64,000 nucleotides of DNA from Cyclaneusma minus. Lineage: Eukaryota; Ascomycota; Leotiomycetes; Marthamycetales; Marthamycetaceae. This document shows positions 22,603 through 35,108 of the stretch, piece after piece; position 1 is the first letter of the stretch, and every line of letters begins with the position of its first letter. The stretch spans positions 930,001-994,000 of the forward strand of contig JAKZHN010000012.1 of the NCBI GenBank assembly GCA_037179335.1, read 5' to 3'. Both the position numbers and the translations under genes were made by a program. The notes below the pieces were generated by a model. That model ran no database searches and was not told where the DNA came from. It was given only the letters and a program-made list of their open reading frames with translations.

Positions 22603-23150
22603 GAGATTGATGTCTCGGAAAGCTTCGCTCTCAATCATTGGGAAGAATCCCAGTGATTAGGAGTATTCTCGAACTAGGGAGATTCGAGATCCTTCTCAGG
22701 AGATTGAGTTCTCCGGACCTTTCCAGATTATCGATGGCACGCCGCCACGGTGGTGCAGCTGCGCTCACTTCAATCCTAGACCAGTACCGACGACTGCGCA
22801 ATATTTCTAGAACTTGCGACCTCGCCCTGCATCTTTGGTGCCGATATCGATAGCATCTGCTACATGGTGGTGGTCTGGAGACTAGGCATGATTATATGCA
22901 GAACGCTGGAGCTGGTATGCAAGTGGACATCCGCTAGACTTCCGGGACACTTTTGTGGGAGATGAAATGAAGTTGACTGGAAGTTGTTTGATTGCTAGAG
23001 AGGAAAATCGAAAACCACATCTCTTGTGTTGAACTCCTCCTTGAGTCTGTCATGCTGATCTACCGTGCTTATTACAGTGGGACGCCAAAAGTCTGAACCC
23101 CCTGTCTGAATTCAGAGTCTCAATCTTCGAAAATATTCTCGATATTTGCG
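22603..23150. other. gene-free spacer
   Basis: No coding sequence or repeat recognised. Confidence 0.4.
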
Positions 23151-23260
23151 AATATTCTTCAGCACTGGGGATATCTCCAATCACCTAGGTAATTCCCAAC
23201 CGTTGGGGATATTTCCAATCACTAGGGATATCCCCAATTCACTGAGGATACCTGATCATC
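23130..23260. repeat. short palindromic tandem repeat
   Basis: Four to five diverged units of about 20 bases of the type ggggatatctccaatcacta. Because ggggatatcccc is its own complement, the units could also pair with each other. No coding sequence. Confidence 0.6.
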
Positions 23261-23479
23261 AAAGGTTGCGCTAGTGCTTCTCGCTTCCTCGTCCTTCCTC
23301 GTCCTCTCTTCCTTCCCCACGTCCTCCTTCGCCTCACCTCCACCACCACATATCCCATCCCTCGATCTTTCATACTTCCATTGCACATCTCCCAAAGGAC
23401 ATTTCTAGAAGTCTTTTTTTTTAAAAAAAAAACGATCTTCCAGAGCTTCAAATCACATGATTTGATAGAGACGGAATAT

Positions 23480-23540
23480 TCCAATCATTTCGATGTATAA
23501 CACGCCTGGGTTTGAATATCGGGGGCTTGTATAAAACCGA
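23480..23540 (+). repeat. dispersed repeat with TAACACGCCTG core
   Basis: Reads gtataacacgcctgggtttg, then gggggcttgtataa, matching the copies near 13.7 and 14.0 kb. At 23698 a gcgcaacaaaa motif recalls the edge of the 78-base modules, so both repeat types co-occur here too. Confidence 0.6.
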
Positions 23541-24238
23541 AACAAAGAAACAGCATTGAGTATTTACTATTTGATGTTTTCAATGTAAGCTGCGGCGCGA
23601 AGACTGGAGAACATGGCACGGCAAAACTTTCAAAGAAGACTTGACGGAGAAAGCTACAGTGCTATACCCTGGGCATTAGTGTAGCATTCTTGTGACGCGC
23701 AACAAAATACTCACCCGCCGAAATATATTATATGCTAGACTGCGCGTGAAGTATAGAAACCCGCGAATTTTAAAACTTAATAGTGCGGTTTGCGGTTTTG
23801 TTTCGCAATTTATAGGGAGAAAAATGGCATTAGTTTTGGAATCTACGAGAAATTTGCAAGTCGATTGATGTATATGGTGAACTGAGGTCGGAACGACATG
23901 ATGGCTTGGACCTGGCGGAACTCAACCGGTTGGCGTTCCGGAGTTGGTGGGATCTTGACTTTCTCGTTCTCGCTCGCGTAGTTGTAGCAATCTAAACCGC
24001 TATTGCCGCTGATTCTCGACTCCTGTCTTTGTGCTTGTGACTTGCTGGTGGTAGATAAAAGAATAGGTCGTACTAAGCGGTTGGATCGAGAACGGCAACT
24101 GCAATTTATTGTTTTCTTCTTGTCACCTCCTTAGGGACGTACATGATTTCAAATAGCTGTAGAGCCTGTAAGGGCGCTTTGGCGCAACGGTAACATGGGT
24201 GGCGTAAGGCGTTGGACGAAGTCCCACTCCTGTAAACC
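23541..24238. other. gene-free AT-rich spacer
   Basis: No convincing gene. An isolated A-box-like string at 24180-24200 (ggcgcaacggtaacatg) has no B box after it. Confidence 0.35.
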
Positions 24239-24781
24239 TTGTTCCAAAGTCTTCAACTCCGGGCGGGAACAAGGTCGATTTCTCGGGGAGTGTATGGTTC
24301 TATACTCCGAGAAAAGATCCAAGAGAACAAGCTTTTCAGGCCAGCTGACGTGCGGCGATTTGTGTTTAAGAATCTCGAGTGGTTTCCAGAAAAGGACCAG
24401 AGGGTCATCGAGTGTGGGAGGCATTTGATGGTGCTTAGCATGATAGGGGATATTAACAGGGAATGCTTCAAGGATTGTGCGAAGCTCATACAAACAACCT
24501 CTTCTGCAAACAAGCTTGCCTAAAAAAACATCGAGACAGAGGCTCTCACCCAAGCCTTGAGGGATGTGACGACGAAGCTGGCAATGTAGCAGCTCTATTT
24601 GAACACGTACCTCAACTCCAGCCATGCCTTTACTGGGTGTTCAGGCAAGAAAAACGTGGCGAAGTTGTACCAAATGCAATTGGAGAATTACAAGTCAGCT
24701 CTAATTTTTTTTTTATTGCAGCATTATCACCCTCTCAGTCTCAGTAGTCTCTTATTTTCTAAAAGCTGCTTCCCGCTTTAA
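24239..24781 (+). pseudogene. possible relic of an unknown gene
   Basis: One frame reads protein-like sequence (F-R-P-A-D-V-R-R-F-V-F-K-N-L-E-W-F, then C-G-R-H-L-M-V-L-S-M) to a TAA at 24521. It continues in the same frame (E-A-L-T-Q-A-L-R-D-V-T-T-K-L) to a TAG at 24587 and on to 24781. Both stops are one C-to-T step from glutamine codons. I do not recognise the protein, and no start codon context or splice structure is clear. The minus strand also has a long open frame here, so even the strand is uncertain. Confidence 0.3.
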
Positions 24782-25198
24782 CAAATCCTTCTCGGCGCCT
24801 ATTCGCTTTCTCAGGTGCGATGTGACCCTACAGACAAACCTGCACAAACTATAAAGACGTGCTTCGAAAAGGGTGTCGGAGACAGAAATCATGTATGCCA
24901 GTCACCAAAACAGTTTCATCGAGGAATACAGAGGTCAGAAAGAATCATGCGATTGATGAACGTCCATGGTATCTAAACTGTCGCTGAGAACCAACACCAT
25001 GCAAGCACCATCGACGCCTCGCCTGCCCCCAGTCATCCACTCATTAAGAGCAAAACGTCATACTGAAAGGCCCCGTCCGAGTTCCCGTATTTCCCGCCCC
25101 TTCATTACCAAATGCCATTCAGCATTATATCATACGCCCAATCCGCATCAAGCCTCTTCGAGACTCAAAGCATACTTCGAGCCTCCAGAGGAGCCAGA
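24782..25198. other. spacer downstream of the DUF4112 gene
   Basis: No gene seen; likely contains the 3' untranslated region of the minus-strand gene. Confidence 0.4.
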
Positions 25199-26140
25199 TC
25201 AGACCTCCGGCCTACCCTTCTGCAATTTCGGATTCGCCCTCACAGGTCCATCACTCGAAGCCGGCGCCAATCCCAGCGCCTGTGTATGTCCAGGCTGTCC
25301 CATACCATCCCTCTCCACGTCAAGCGGCCTCTGCTTCTTCCCACCAAACCAGCTCGCCCTCTGCTGTTTCTGTGCCCCAGCACCACTATTCCTCCTCGGC
25401 GGCGTGGGCGCTCTTCCCTCACTATCTCTGCCCCCCTCCACAGTCCCCGATCTTCCCGTCCTTTCCTCCTCCCTCACCGTCCGATCCCACAAATCCGGGT
25501 CCGTCGGATCCTCCATAATCGGCGTTCCCGTCGCCTTCAACGCATCCGCGCCCTTCTTCCTCAAATGCCTCTCCAGCTCCACCGCATTCCTCGTATTAGC
25601 CCGAAACAGCGCATCAGCGAAATCTCCCAAGAAAGGTACTAAGCCGATGCCGAAATCGAGAGCGATGTTGAGATACATTTTTGTTAGAACGGCAGAGGGT
25701 AGGCCGCCTTCGACGCGGGTGCAGGTGCGGAGGACCATGAGGGCCATGAAGGTGTCGATGACGTCGCCGATGCCGGGTACGATGCCGATTACGCTGGACC
25801 AGCCGAAGCGGATGCCGCAGCAGTTGAAGAGAGACATGTCGAGGCGGTAGGCGCGGCGCTTGACTTTGGTGAGGACTTTGGCGTCGTGTGCAGAAATTCC
25901 TGGGGGAATGGCCTTCTTGCGTTTCTTGGTGGTTGGGCGGCCATCGAGGCGGGTGGCGGGGACGGTTTCGAAATAGGGGTCCTGGGGGGATGGTCAGTGA
26001 TGTGTTGCAGAGGATTGAGTTGCTTTGAAAGGCGCAGATGAGAATTTTGAAGGAGATGGACGTACCTCTTGGCCGAAATTGTTCTTGGAGCCCTCCTTCA
26101 GGATGCGCTTGCTAACGTACTTTGCTGCGAGGGAAGCCAT
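25199..26140 (-). CDS. DUF4112 membrane protein
   Basis: Exons 26140-26066 and 25981-25199, phase-0 intron (gtacgt to ccccag), 285 residues. Exon 1 gives M-A-S-L-A-A-K-Y-V-S-K-R. After a basic linker, the hydrophobic core has G-W-S-S-V-I-G-I-V-P-G-I-G-D-V-I-D and, 50 residues later, F-G-I-G-L-V-P-F-L-G-D-F-A-D. These paired (V/L)-(V/I)-P-(G/F)-x-G-D repeats mark DUF4112, a small helical membrane family of unknown biochemical role. The C-terminal third is charged, Pro/Gly/Arg-rich and probably disordered. In other fungi the same domain is sometimes described as PH-domain-like, which the sequence itself does not support. Confidence 0.88.
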
Positions 26141-26542
26141 GGCTGCGGTCGAGAGTCTTGCTGGCGCAAGATCGTAGGAGGAGGAAGTTGACGATACTTT
26201 ATATATGCAAGTGATGTTTTTCCTGCGCTCCAGGAATCTGGATCAACAGGGTCGGTCGTTGCAAGCGAGCGGTTGCGCTTGTCTGAGACGTGCAAACGAT
26301 TGGCAGGCGCGAATTCCAACAGTTGTTTCAGAGACCGGCGCTTGCTATTCTCGTAGCCGCGGATGTGGAACACCTCGACTGAATGCTTTGAAACGCAAGA
26401 GATGATTCGGAGGGAGAGGTGCTTTCTTTATGAAGGCAGTAGCACTCACCGTTTTTTCCTGCTTTTTGGCGTGTTTGGACACAGGAGGCGCGAGTCTTCT
26501 TTGATCGCCCAACGTCATTGTGCTCATTTCAAGAATCGTCAA

Positions 26543-26596
26543 GTGGCGCAGGAGATACGCACCGCCACAGGCTAGCTACTAGCCGCTGCCACTGCC
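26543..26596 (+). repeat. hairpin repeat, copy A
   Basis: Contains gtggcgcaggagatacgc followed by caccgccacag, which can fold through TGGCG and CGCCA, then ctagc and ctgccactgcc. A second copy lies 450 bases downstream at 26994-27048. Confidence 0.6.
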
Positions 26597-26993
26597 ACAC
26601 GAACAACGGGGTGTTGATAGGATATAGTGGGAGCATTGGAACGGAGGCTATTACATGTATAAGTGGATTCCCTAATACAAAGCGGAATCCCGGGATTTTC
26701 GGGAAGGTGGTTTTATGATGAATACTGTGTACCAGTCCTAGGGTCCTTAGAGTTTGAGACGATGAACAGCAGCGAGTTTGAGGGAATATGCATATTGATG
26801 TTGTCGCTGTAAGTATCCATTTGCTTGATTGACCATAAGTTGGGATACACTCCCAAATGTTATACCAAAAGTCGCTATTTCTGCGCTACTATATTTTGAA
26901 AACATAGGCTTCGACCTGTACAATAAAAATCATTTATTATTGGTTTCTCATTCTAATAGCGCGAGTATGTTGCTAACTCGCTGCGAATCATGC

Positions 26994-27048
26994 TGTGGCG
27001 CAGTAATTGCGCACCGCCACAGACTAACACTAGCCTCTCCCACTGCCG
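26994..27048 (+). repeat. hairpin repeat, copy B
   Basis: Contains tgtggcgcagtaattgcgca followed by ccgccaca, with a perfect 7-base stem TGTGGCG/CGCCACA. The following cactagcc and cccactgcc match copy A. Possibly remnants of one small mobile element. Confidence 0.6.
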
Positions 27049-27371
27049 TGGCTCCAACCTCAACTCGTTCGCGCGGATGAGCTGTCACTCACCACACTCA
27101 ACTTCAACACTACCCTCCCGCTTACCACCCCGCTTGTAATATAGGCGAACTTCTTGTACCACTGCTCCGAATAAACTCGTGACACCCTTCTACCTTCACC
27201 CACATCTTACCCCACACCAAACGCTGGTTTGAAATCCAGCCTCCCACCAGATCTCCTGTGGACAACACCGTCAACACACTGCCCCAGACCGGAGCTTCCC
27301 ATCTGACCCAAACGCCCCCTCGGCGTCTTTGCACTCGTCTCTAGTGGATATGCGCTTGCAGTGGAGACAAA

Positions 27372-30300
27372 ATGGCCGAGACAAAGATGCAGTTGGAAGA
27401 CTGTGAGTACCAGGCCCTGTGAAGCTCGATGGAAACTTCTGTCAAGCTCCACCACTCGCATTGCGCACATCATGCGCAGTCCATGCCCCTCTTCCCTATC
27501 TTCCCCAGCCTCAACCTAAAGACAGAAATACTGACAACCTACTTTCACATGTTCAGGGCTAGATGATTTGTGCGTACGTTTCATCATCAACCTACCCGAA
27601 GAAGATTTGTCCACTGTTGCGCGGATATGTTTCCACGTCGAGGAAGCACAATGGTTCTACGAGGACTTCATCCGGCCGCTGGACCCCACTTTGCCGTCCA
27701 TGAACTTGCGGAAGTTCTGCCTCCTCATCTTCCAGCATTGTCCGCTCCTCTCGTCCTTCTCGGAGAACCATCACATGGCAGCATTCGAGGAGTTTCTCGA
27801 ATACAAGACCAGAGTTCCCGTGAGAGGAGCGATCATGCTGAATAAGGAGATGGACTCCGTGCTGCTCGTCAAGGGCTGGAAGAAGTCTGCTCATTGGAGT
27901 TTCCCTCGAGGCAAGATCAACAAGGATGAGGACGATCTTGACTGTGCCATCCGTGAGGTCTACGAAGAGACCGGCTACGATATTAGGGAAGCCGGCTTGG
28001 TTCCAGATCCCGACGATGTTCACTCGATCGAGATAACCATGCAAGGACAGCATATGAAGCTGTTCGTATTCAGGGACATACCCATGGATACGCATTTCGA
28101 GCCTCGGACTCGTAAGGAGATCAGCAAAATCGAATGGTTTCGTTTGTCGGAACTACCGGCTTTCAAGAAGAAGAAACAGCAGCAAGGCAACGATATTGCG
28201 GCAGCCGCAACGAATGCTAACAAGTTTTACATGGTTGCCCCCTTCATCGTAAGACTGAAGAAATGGGTTGTGCAGCAAAAGAAGCAGGACGGCACTCAAC
28301 CCGGTCCAAGCATTGCTCACCTGCCAACTCCTACCATCCATGAAGAACCTTTGACAGAGGATGATTATGTCGAGGTGTCCCCACATCCAGGCACGGAAGA
28401 TGAGGCAGCTGCAGACATGGCCAGAGCTAAGACTCTTGAAAGTGCTACAGCTGCTCTTCACCGCCTGCTTAAGATTCAGCCTGCAACGCAAGGTCTCCAG
28501 ACCGAAGTTTTGGAGAAGGCTGCAATGCCGTCCAAAGACTCAGGCAACAAAGACACAGGCAGTGCTCTACTTAGTCTTCTCAGGGGAAGTGCTGCTCCAA
28601 CTACTACGACGGCACAGAACCTTTCAGTCCCCGGCTTCAGTGCTTCTAGCACTGTTCCAATAACCCCTCTTGAGATGACTTTCACGGAAGCTGCTCAGCC
28701 GAAAACACCTCACCACAAACACCCGCAGCCTATGCGGTATTCAAGCATGCCAGAGGTCCCGCCTTTCCCAACCCACCAACTGGCACAAGCTTCAAACCAC
28801 CAACCTGGACCGGGTACGAACAACTACTCTGCCAACCCGCCTCAGACACAACATATGTCGATGCGTGGTCTACCCCAGAATCAGTTGAATCAGTACCCCT
28901 ATTTCCAAGGGCCCCAGAACTTTGCACAGCGTCCTCAGTTCCCAAGTATTCAAGGTCCTCAGCCAGGAAGACATCATGGTCAAATGGCGTTCTTTACCGG
29001 AGGTCCTGGACATGGGCCAACGCTCTACCAGCAACAGATGCAGATGCAACAACAGCAGATGCAGCATAACCAAATCCCACAGCAGCAAATGCCACAGCAC
29101 CAAATGCAACAGCAGCAGGTGCCACAGAGCATGCCAATGCAAAACCCAGCAGCCATGTCAAACCCACAGTTCCCCAATACTCATGTGCCTGCAGCGTCTT
29201 CGCACCCAGCCCCCTCTGCTCACTCTCAGGCGTTGTTGAATATGTTTACTAAGTTAAAGAGCGCAGCCAGTGACTTGCCGCTGAGAAACTATCCAACCCA
29301 GGCTTCAGCAAGCTCTGTACCAGCCCCAACTCCAGTCAAGAATCCTCTGGCGAGTCCAGCACCAAACGCTCACGCAAACACTGGTTTTGGTGCAGGCATG
29401 TCACCAGCTGCCCATGTTGCAAGTGCACATGCTTCGAGTCCCAACCCCTTACGGGCTCAGCCGACACCAGAGCACAAGTCATTGCTCTTGGACATGTTCA
29501 TGCAAACTACCAGACGAGATGCGGCAAAGAAGCAGGAGAGCGTGCCTACGAGTCAACCAATTCCTGTGGCACCGTCCGAGGCAACGGCTTCAAACGCCAA
29601 CCATGCCCATCCAGAGCCACAGAAGTCCTATGGCAGTCTTGAAAGTACACCAAAACAGCCGGCACGTATGTGGGAAGAAGTTGCGGCGCCTTCGACTTTG
29701 CCATCCAAGCCAATCTCGATTCTCGCTCGTCCAGCCCAACCCGAGAAGGAAGCTGTGGAGACTCCACCAAGCCAGGATGAAAAATCTCGCCGAACCGCTA
29801 GATCCAGCGCCTGGTTGAGCAAGAAGGAGCCGACGCTAACTGATGTTGAGCGCCGTAAGCCTGGACCATCCAAGTCCAGCAGCGGGTCTAGCAACAACGA
29901 ACAGACGCCCCCTGGTGCTGAGAGCCGTAGATCCCGCCCTACAGAGAGGTCTCGCGCCTGGGCCAACAACAGATCCAGCAACGAGCAGACGCCCCCTCGC
30001 ACTATCAAAGCAATTGGAAGCCGAAGAGGTCGTGCAGCAGCGAAGCAAGAAGCATCATCTGCTGCGTCCCCAAAGCCTTTCCAGCCACAGATCCTGAAGC
30101 GACCCCAGCAGCCTAGCGGAGATTCGGAGGTACCTGCCCCAGTGGTTCCAGCCCCGTTGGCTCCAGAGGTCAAGGAATCAATCACGGTCCCGGCAGCTTC
30201 AGCGGCTCCGCCACCTGCGAAAGCGACCCCCTCAGCCATTCCAACTGCCGCGAAGGAAAATCTGATGTCTTACTTCACAAACCCACAAAAGGCACCTGCT

Positions 30301-30597
30301 GTTCCCACCCAGCAGGAGAAGCTGCTTGCACAGATCAACTTCACCCAACAGACACCCCCCGTCCCCACCCAGAAGGAGACGCTGCTGGCTTTGTTTGGCA
30401 AGGGTTCTGCTCCCGCTGCTCCCGCTGTTCCAGCTGCTCCAGCAGCCGCGCCCGCCATGGCCAGAAACCCCAGCATTGCATCCATTGCGAAGGATGATGC
30501 TACTTCTCGACGCGGAAGTCAGAACACGATTTCGTCTTCTGACAAGAGCTTTTTGCTCGGTTACTTGAACAATATCGCTATGAGCGGCTCTCGTTAA
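27372..30597 (+). CDS. DCP2: mRNA-decapping enzyme subunit Dcp2
   Basis: Nudix hydrolase that removes the m7G cap from mRNAs in P-bodies, working with Dcp1. Exon 1 is 31 bases (27372-27402: M-A-E-T-K-M-Q-L-E-D), then an intron 27403-27556, then one long exon to 30597; total 1023 residues. The junction codes W-L-D-D-L, the expected start of the N-terminal regulatory domain (R-F-I-I-N-L-P-E-E-D-L, E-E-A-Q-W-F-Y-E-D-F). The Nudix box is complete at residues about 129-151 (G-K-I-N-K-D-E, then R-E-V-Y-E-E-T-G). W-S-F-P-R-G precedes it. Box-B-like sequence with K-I-E-W-F follows. The C-terminal 700 residues are Gln/Pro/Ala-rich and disordered, with spaced short leucine motifs (such as A-L-L-N-M-F, K-S-L-L-L-D-M-F, E-T-L-L-A-L-F). 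These fit the helical leucine-rich motifs that recruit decapping activators; that role is inference. Confidence 0.96.
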
Positions 30598-32213
30598 CAA
30601 TCTCGGGAAGTCTGAGGAGTCGGGGAAAAGGGGTGATGGCGGTACGCTCATCTTTCTGCACCGCGTTGTATTTCTTTCGGTGCATTGCGCGTTGCGTTTC
30701 TTTTTTGATCTCGGCAATTTTACTTCATGCGTTCGTCGCGTCTACCTCAGCAGCGACTCCGGCGCCTCTGCGACATGGAATAACTGGCGCGATCGGGTAT
30801 TTCTCATGGGCATGGGTTGCGCGGCTGGCATACTTTTGCATGGTTACGGGGACAGATATCGGCATTTCGACGGGCATGTTTTTACGGGCATGGCATGATT
30901 TATGGGATATCGGTTGTGATCAGCGCGGATGGATGCTGAGGCAGGTAACTCGCCTACTACTGATAAATACTATTTGCTTTTTGGCGCGTTGCGATGTCTT
31001 CGTATTGCCTTGAAAGATTGTGCGTTGTGGTGGTTGGGGAGTTGTGCAATATGTTTTCGAGATCGCTGTTTGCATTCTATGTATGCATTTCAATCATTCC
31101 CTTTTCCATCGAGTATCAAGAAGGTGAAGACCGGTCTCCGTCTCTTTGAAGTCTTATTTCCGAAGCGATTGGCAAAATACATACATGTATGTTCTTCTAG
31201 CCGCCAGGTCGCGAACGGCGTAGCAAACGAACTCCGAGTCCTCCGAGGCCGGCTCGCCACGGGCAAATTGGTCGACGTGAGATTGACCGACTTTCACACC
31301 AGCGTTATTGTTTATCCTCCACTTCTTTTCGTATCCCGATAATCAGCCCCATGTTTATCGGCAGAATGTTAGTTGATGCTTATCCCACGATATCTGGCCC
31401 TCTTTGGGCAGGACAGCCGAGTGGGACCCCACTTCCCCGCCATCGACGTCTTGCGCTCAGACGCGTTCAATGTTGTTCGCCTGGCGGCGCTGGCGCTCTA
31501 TCGCTCTATCTATATTAATTCCAGGCCATCTTTCGATTCTGCATGTCACCACCGCCGGAATTGGACGCTTCGGATCGGATAAGGACTTCGGAGCAGCTCA
31601 AGACCAGAGTCAAGAGGTAGTGCAAGAAGCTGACTTATTGGAGATCTCTCCCTCATCCGGCAACCTATCACAACCCGGGCTCAATGATCCTCCACGATAG
31701 CACCTTCCCTGCCAAGATCCACAGCCGTGAGCTCGCTTCAACGTCGAATGATGGATCTATGTATTCTCTATATTCCGCAGGCTAGTTGACATGCCAAGCG
31801 GGTGCTAGCCGTTATCCTTGTAAGTCTACCTCTCCCTCTGGTCTTTTCACTTCTATTCCGATATCCGATATCAGTACAGGGTCACAATCACGCCCTTCTC
31901 GATTAACAACACGGTCTCCTATCTACATATGTTTTCACGCCCTTCCATGGCACGTTACACGTATCTATCTACGTTCTATGGAGAAGATCTCTTAGCAATC
32001 TGCAAATGTCATGCAATCTGCAGGTCCTGATCGACGGCGAACTCCAAGTGGACCTGAAGCCGACTCTACGCCTTTATCGTAAGCAGTTGGATTTACTTGG
32101 ACTCTATCTACTATCCAGTTTTGAGTATCTATACAAGCCTTCCCCAGTAAAGATGTCTTTGGTTCTTCAGTCCCAAGTTCTAGCTCTCTCAGCTAGCTAC
32201 TCATCTCGTCAAT
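30598..32213. other. gene-free spacer
   Basis: 1.6 kb between DCP2 and the L-amino-acid oxidase gene. No coding sequence recognised; the first part is probably the DCP2 3' untranslated region, the last part the oxidase leader. Confidence 0.45.
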
Positions 32214-34431
32214 ATGGGTCGCTCGTCCCTCCGTCTTGCCCTCTTGGCATTCCTGTCAGCCTCAGTTGAAAGCATTGCTGTTCCCAGATCAACGTCCATC
32301 GACTTCTTGGGTCCGTTCGAAATCGAAGCTGGCGGAATCCACAATATCCATATCGCTTACAACAATGCTTTGGATGGCGATTTGTCCCTTCATTACGGAG
32401 CTTGCAATGCTGGTCAATCTCATCATCGCGTAGGCACTACGGGCATTGGCAAGCGGGCTTTATCCAAGCGTAGTGTGGAGTGGGCAGATGCTCGACCTGA
32501 GAGATTTGTCTGGGTGGTGCCATCGAGTGCTCCAGATATGGGCTGTCTACATGCCTATTTGAATGAAGATGATCTTGTTGGTGTCTCGAGACCTATTAGT
32601 GTTATGGCTAAACGGTCAAGACGTCAGTCTATTGAGATCTCGGATTGGGCTGACGCTGAGGGACCTTGGTTTGATGGTGTTCAGTATATTACGGACAAGG
32701 AGCCTAGTGAGGTGTTTGTTGCAAAAGCCAAGGGCTCTACTGTTGGTATTCTTGGCGGTGGAATGAGTGGACTCATGAGTGCTGTAAGTCATCTACATTG
32801 TCCCAGAGAGCAAGTTCTGACAAACTCCATATAGCATATTCTCGACTCCGTCAATATCACCAATTGGAAGATTCTCGAGGCATCAGAACGCATCGGCGGC
32901 CGTGTCCACACTTCGTACCTCAACGGTACGACCCCTGACCAATACCAATACCAAGAAATGGGCCCGATGCGTTTCCCAGTCAGCGTAACCAACAGCGACA
33001 CCAACGAAACCGTCCAAATCAATGACCACCGCCTCGTCTTCCAAGTCGCCGCTAAACTCAACGAAATGAACGGCAACGACTCCTCGCTCGCCGTCAACTT
33101 CATCCCCTGGATCCAATCCTCCGCGAACGAACCCGTCGACACCCCCTCCCGCCGCCCTGACGGCACCGTCCCCGGCGCCGCCGAAGTAGCTGCCAATTCT
33201 TCGCTGGCCGCGCCCAACACCACCTACGTCAACGCCACCCTCGCCGCCGAGCTCACCGCCGCTTACGATGACTGGCTCGGCAACCCCTCCTCTAACTGGA
33301 CATTGCTAGCTGAACTCGGCAAGAATGTGTTTAAAACACACAAAGCAGCTGTCGACGCAGGCATTCTCGACTATTCCGAAGCCGAATACCTCCGCTACGT
33401 CCTCGGCGCCAACTCCAACATCAGCGACCAAATCGCCGGTTCCGGCATCGACTACGACAGCTGGTTTTACGACGACTTGTATTTCATCGCCACGGAATGG
33501 CGAACCATCGATCAAGGACTCTCTCGACTACCTCAAGCTTTTGGACCCCAAGTACTTAATCGTACGCGATTCAATACTACGATTTCGGAGATGACGTGGG
33601 ATGAGGAGAGCCAGAAGATGAGTGTTGGGTGGAGAGATGATCCGTTCAATATGACGACGGAGAAAGAGGAGTTTGATTATGTGATTACGGCGGTGCCGTT
33701 TAGTAAGGTTAGGTTGTGGAGACTGCCGGAATACTCGGATTTGTTGAGTAGGGCTATTGATGAGTTGGCTTATGAGCAGAGTTGTAAGGTGGCGTTGCAT
33801 TATGAGACGAGGTTTTGGGAGCATTTGGAATATCCGATGTGAGTTTTTGTTCTTTCAGGGGTGAAATACAGCATCGTCCACTCCGGACTTTGCAGCCCCA
33901 GAATTTGGCGTATTGGTACTGACAGTCTTCTCTAGCATCGGTGGTTGTGGAAGCGCAGATATCCCTGGCATCGGCTCCATCTGCTACCCATCCTACACCC
34001 CCAACGCTACCGGCCCCGGCGTAATCCTCGGCTCCTATTCCAGTGGCACCGACGCGCGCACTCTCGGCTCCATGACCGAGCTCGACCACGTAGCGCTCGT
34101 CCAACGCGCCATGATCGAAGTACACGGCGACATTGCTGCTGAACAATGGACTGGCAACTACGACCGCATCTGTTGGGAAAACAACGAATACCAGGCTGGT
34201 GCTTGGTGTGCTCCTTACGCCGGTCAGCAGGATTTGTACTTGCCGGCTTATTTTAAGACGGAAATGCATACGGTTTTTGTGGGCGAGCATACTAGTTATA
34301 CGCATGCGTGGATTTGGTCGGCGCTGGAGAGTGCGGTGAGGGGGACGACGCAGTTGTTGTTGGAGATGGGGTTGGTTGATGAGGCAAAGAGTGTTAGTTC
34401 GGAGTGGATGGCTAGGTGGATTGATGTTTGA
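32214..34431 (+). CDS. secreted L-amino-acid oxidase (FAD)
   Basis: FAD enzyme that deaminates L-amino acids oxidatively to keto acids with release of ammonia and H2O2. Exons 32214-32783, 32835-33838 and 33936-34431 join in frame (phases 0 and 2) to 689 residues. A signal peptide is clear (L-R-L-A-L-L-A-F-L-S-A-S-V). The FAD-binding G-I-L-G-G-G-M-S-G lies near residue 180, followed after the splice by a conserved acidic residue and R-I-G-G-R-V-H-T. The substrate/FAD region has E-M-G-P-M-R-F-P. The C-terminal block F-V-G-E-H-T-S-Y-T-H-A-W-I is the typical end of flavin amine oxidases. About ten N-x-S/T sites fit secretion. Fungal relatives are induced for use of amino acids as nitrogen source or in defence; which applies here is unknown. 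Confidence 0.93.
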
Positions 34432-35108
34432 GGTGATGGATTGGTGGATATTTGTTCGGGTTTTTCAAGTCAATCCAATTATCGATATCAAGCCAAATCT
34501 TTGGATTTAACTTCGCTTTATTGACGTCGATCCTGACATCAAACCAATCTTTCGAATTGAATCACTTTCTTAGTTGACTATTCGAGACAGAGGATACGCT
34601 CCGAGTGACAGCGGAAGCACATATCTCCACAAGGAGGAAGTTCAATAGTCTGATACCTACTACCTAGACTTGCTTTGTGAAGTTCGAGAGTTCGATTTGG
34701 GGAGAGATGGTGAATTTGGGCCTGAGGATACAGATTGCGTCCGGTAGAGTTGTTTTGAACTGAGCGAGATGCATGGCTACGTAAAGCTATCTACGTCCAG
34801 TAGATTCTTCTTGAACTCACCGACAGGGAGGGTTACGGGGGACCAGATTAGCGCCTGCTAGTGTGGTGAGAAGACTGCCGAATTACCCCTTGCTTTCCAG
34901 CCGTTTGGTCAACCGGCGAGCACGTGGCATTGATGCTCGCAAGTTACACAGATTAGGCACCCACGGGGGGATTATTCTCCCAGGATTACATGTACGCAGC
35001 CCCTTGCTAGAGAACTGAGACTCGGTGCTGGTATACTTAAGTCTGCTGTATCCAGGGCTCGAAAAGACTCCAACCTTGACCCCACGATCTTCCAGGCGAC
35101 TCAGCAAA
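34432..35108. other. spacer
   Basis: No gene seen. At 34475-34565 two near-identical phrases of the type tcaagccaaatctttgga/tcaaaccaatctttcgaa form a small direct repeat. Confidence 0.4.

Larger units (their letters stand above)
26141..27371. other. spacer upstream of DCP2
   Basis: No gene recognised. It contains a duplicated hairpin sequence, listed separately, and the probable DCP2 promoter. Confidence 0.4.

Noticed and set aside
24170..24240. tRNA-like string ggcgcaacggtaacatg
   Set aside because: Only an A-box match; no B box or T arm at the right distance and no pairing acceptor stem.
30633..31342. Several plus-strand frames after DCP2
   Set aside because: Low-quality protein sequence with overlapping frames and no family features; more likely 3' untranslated DNA.
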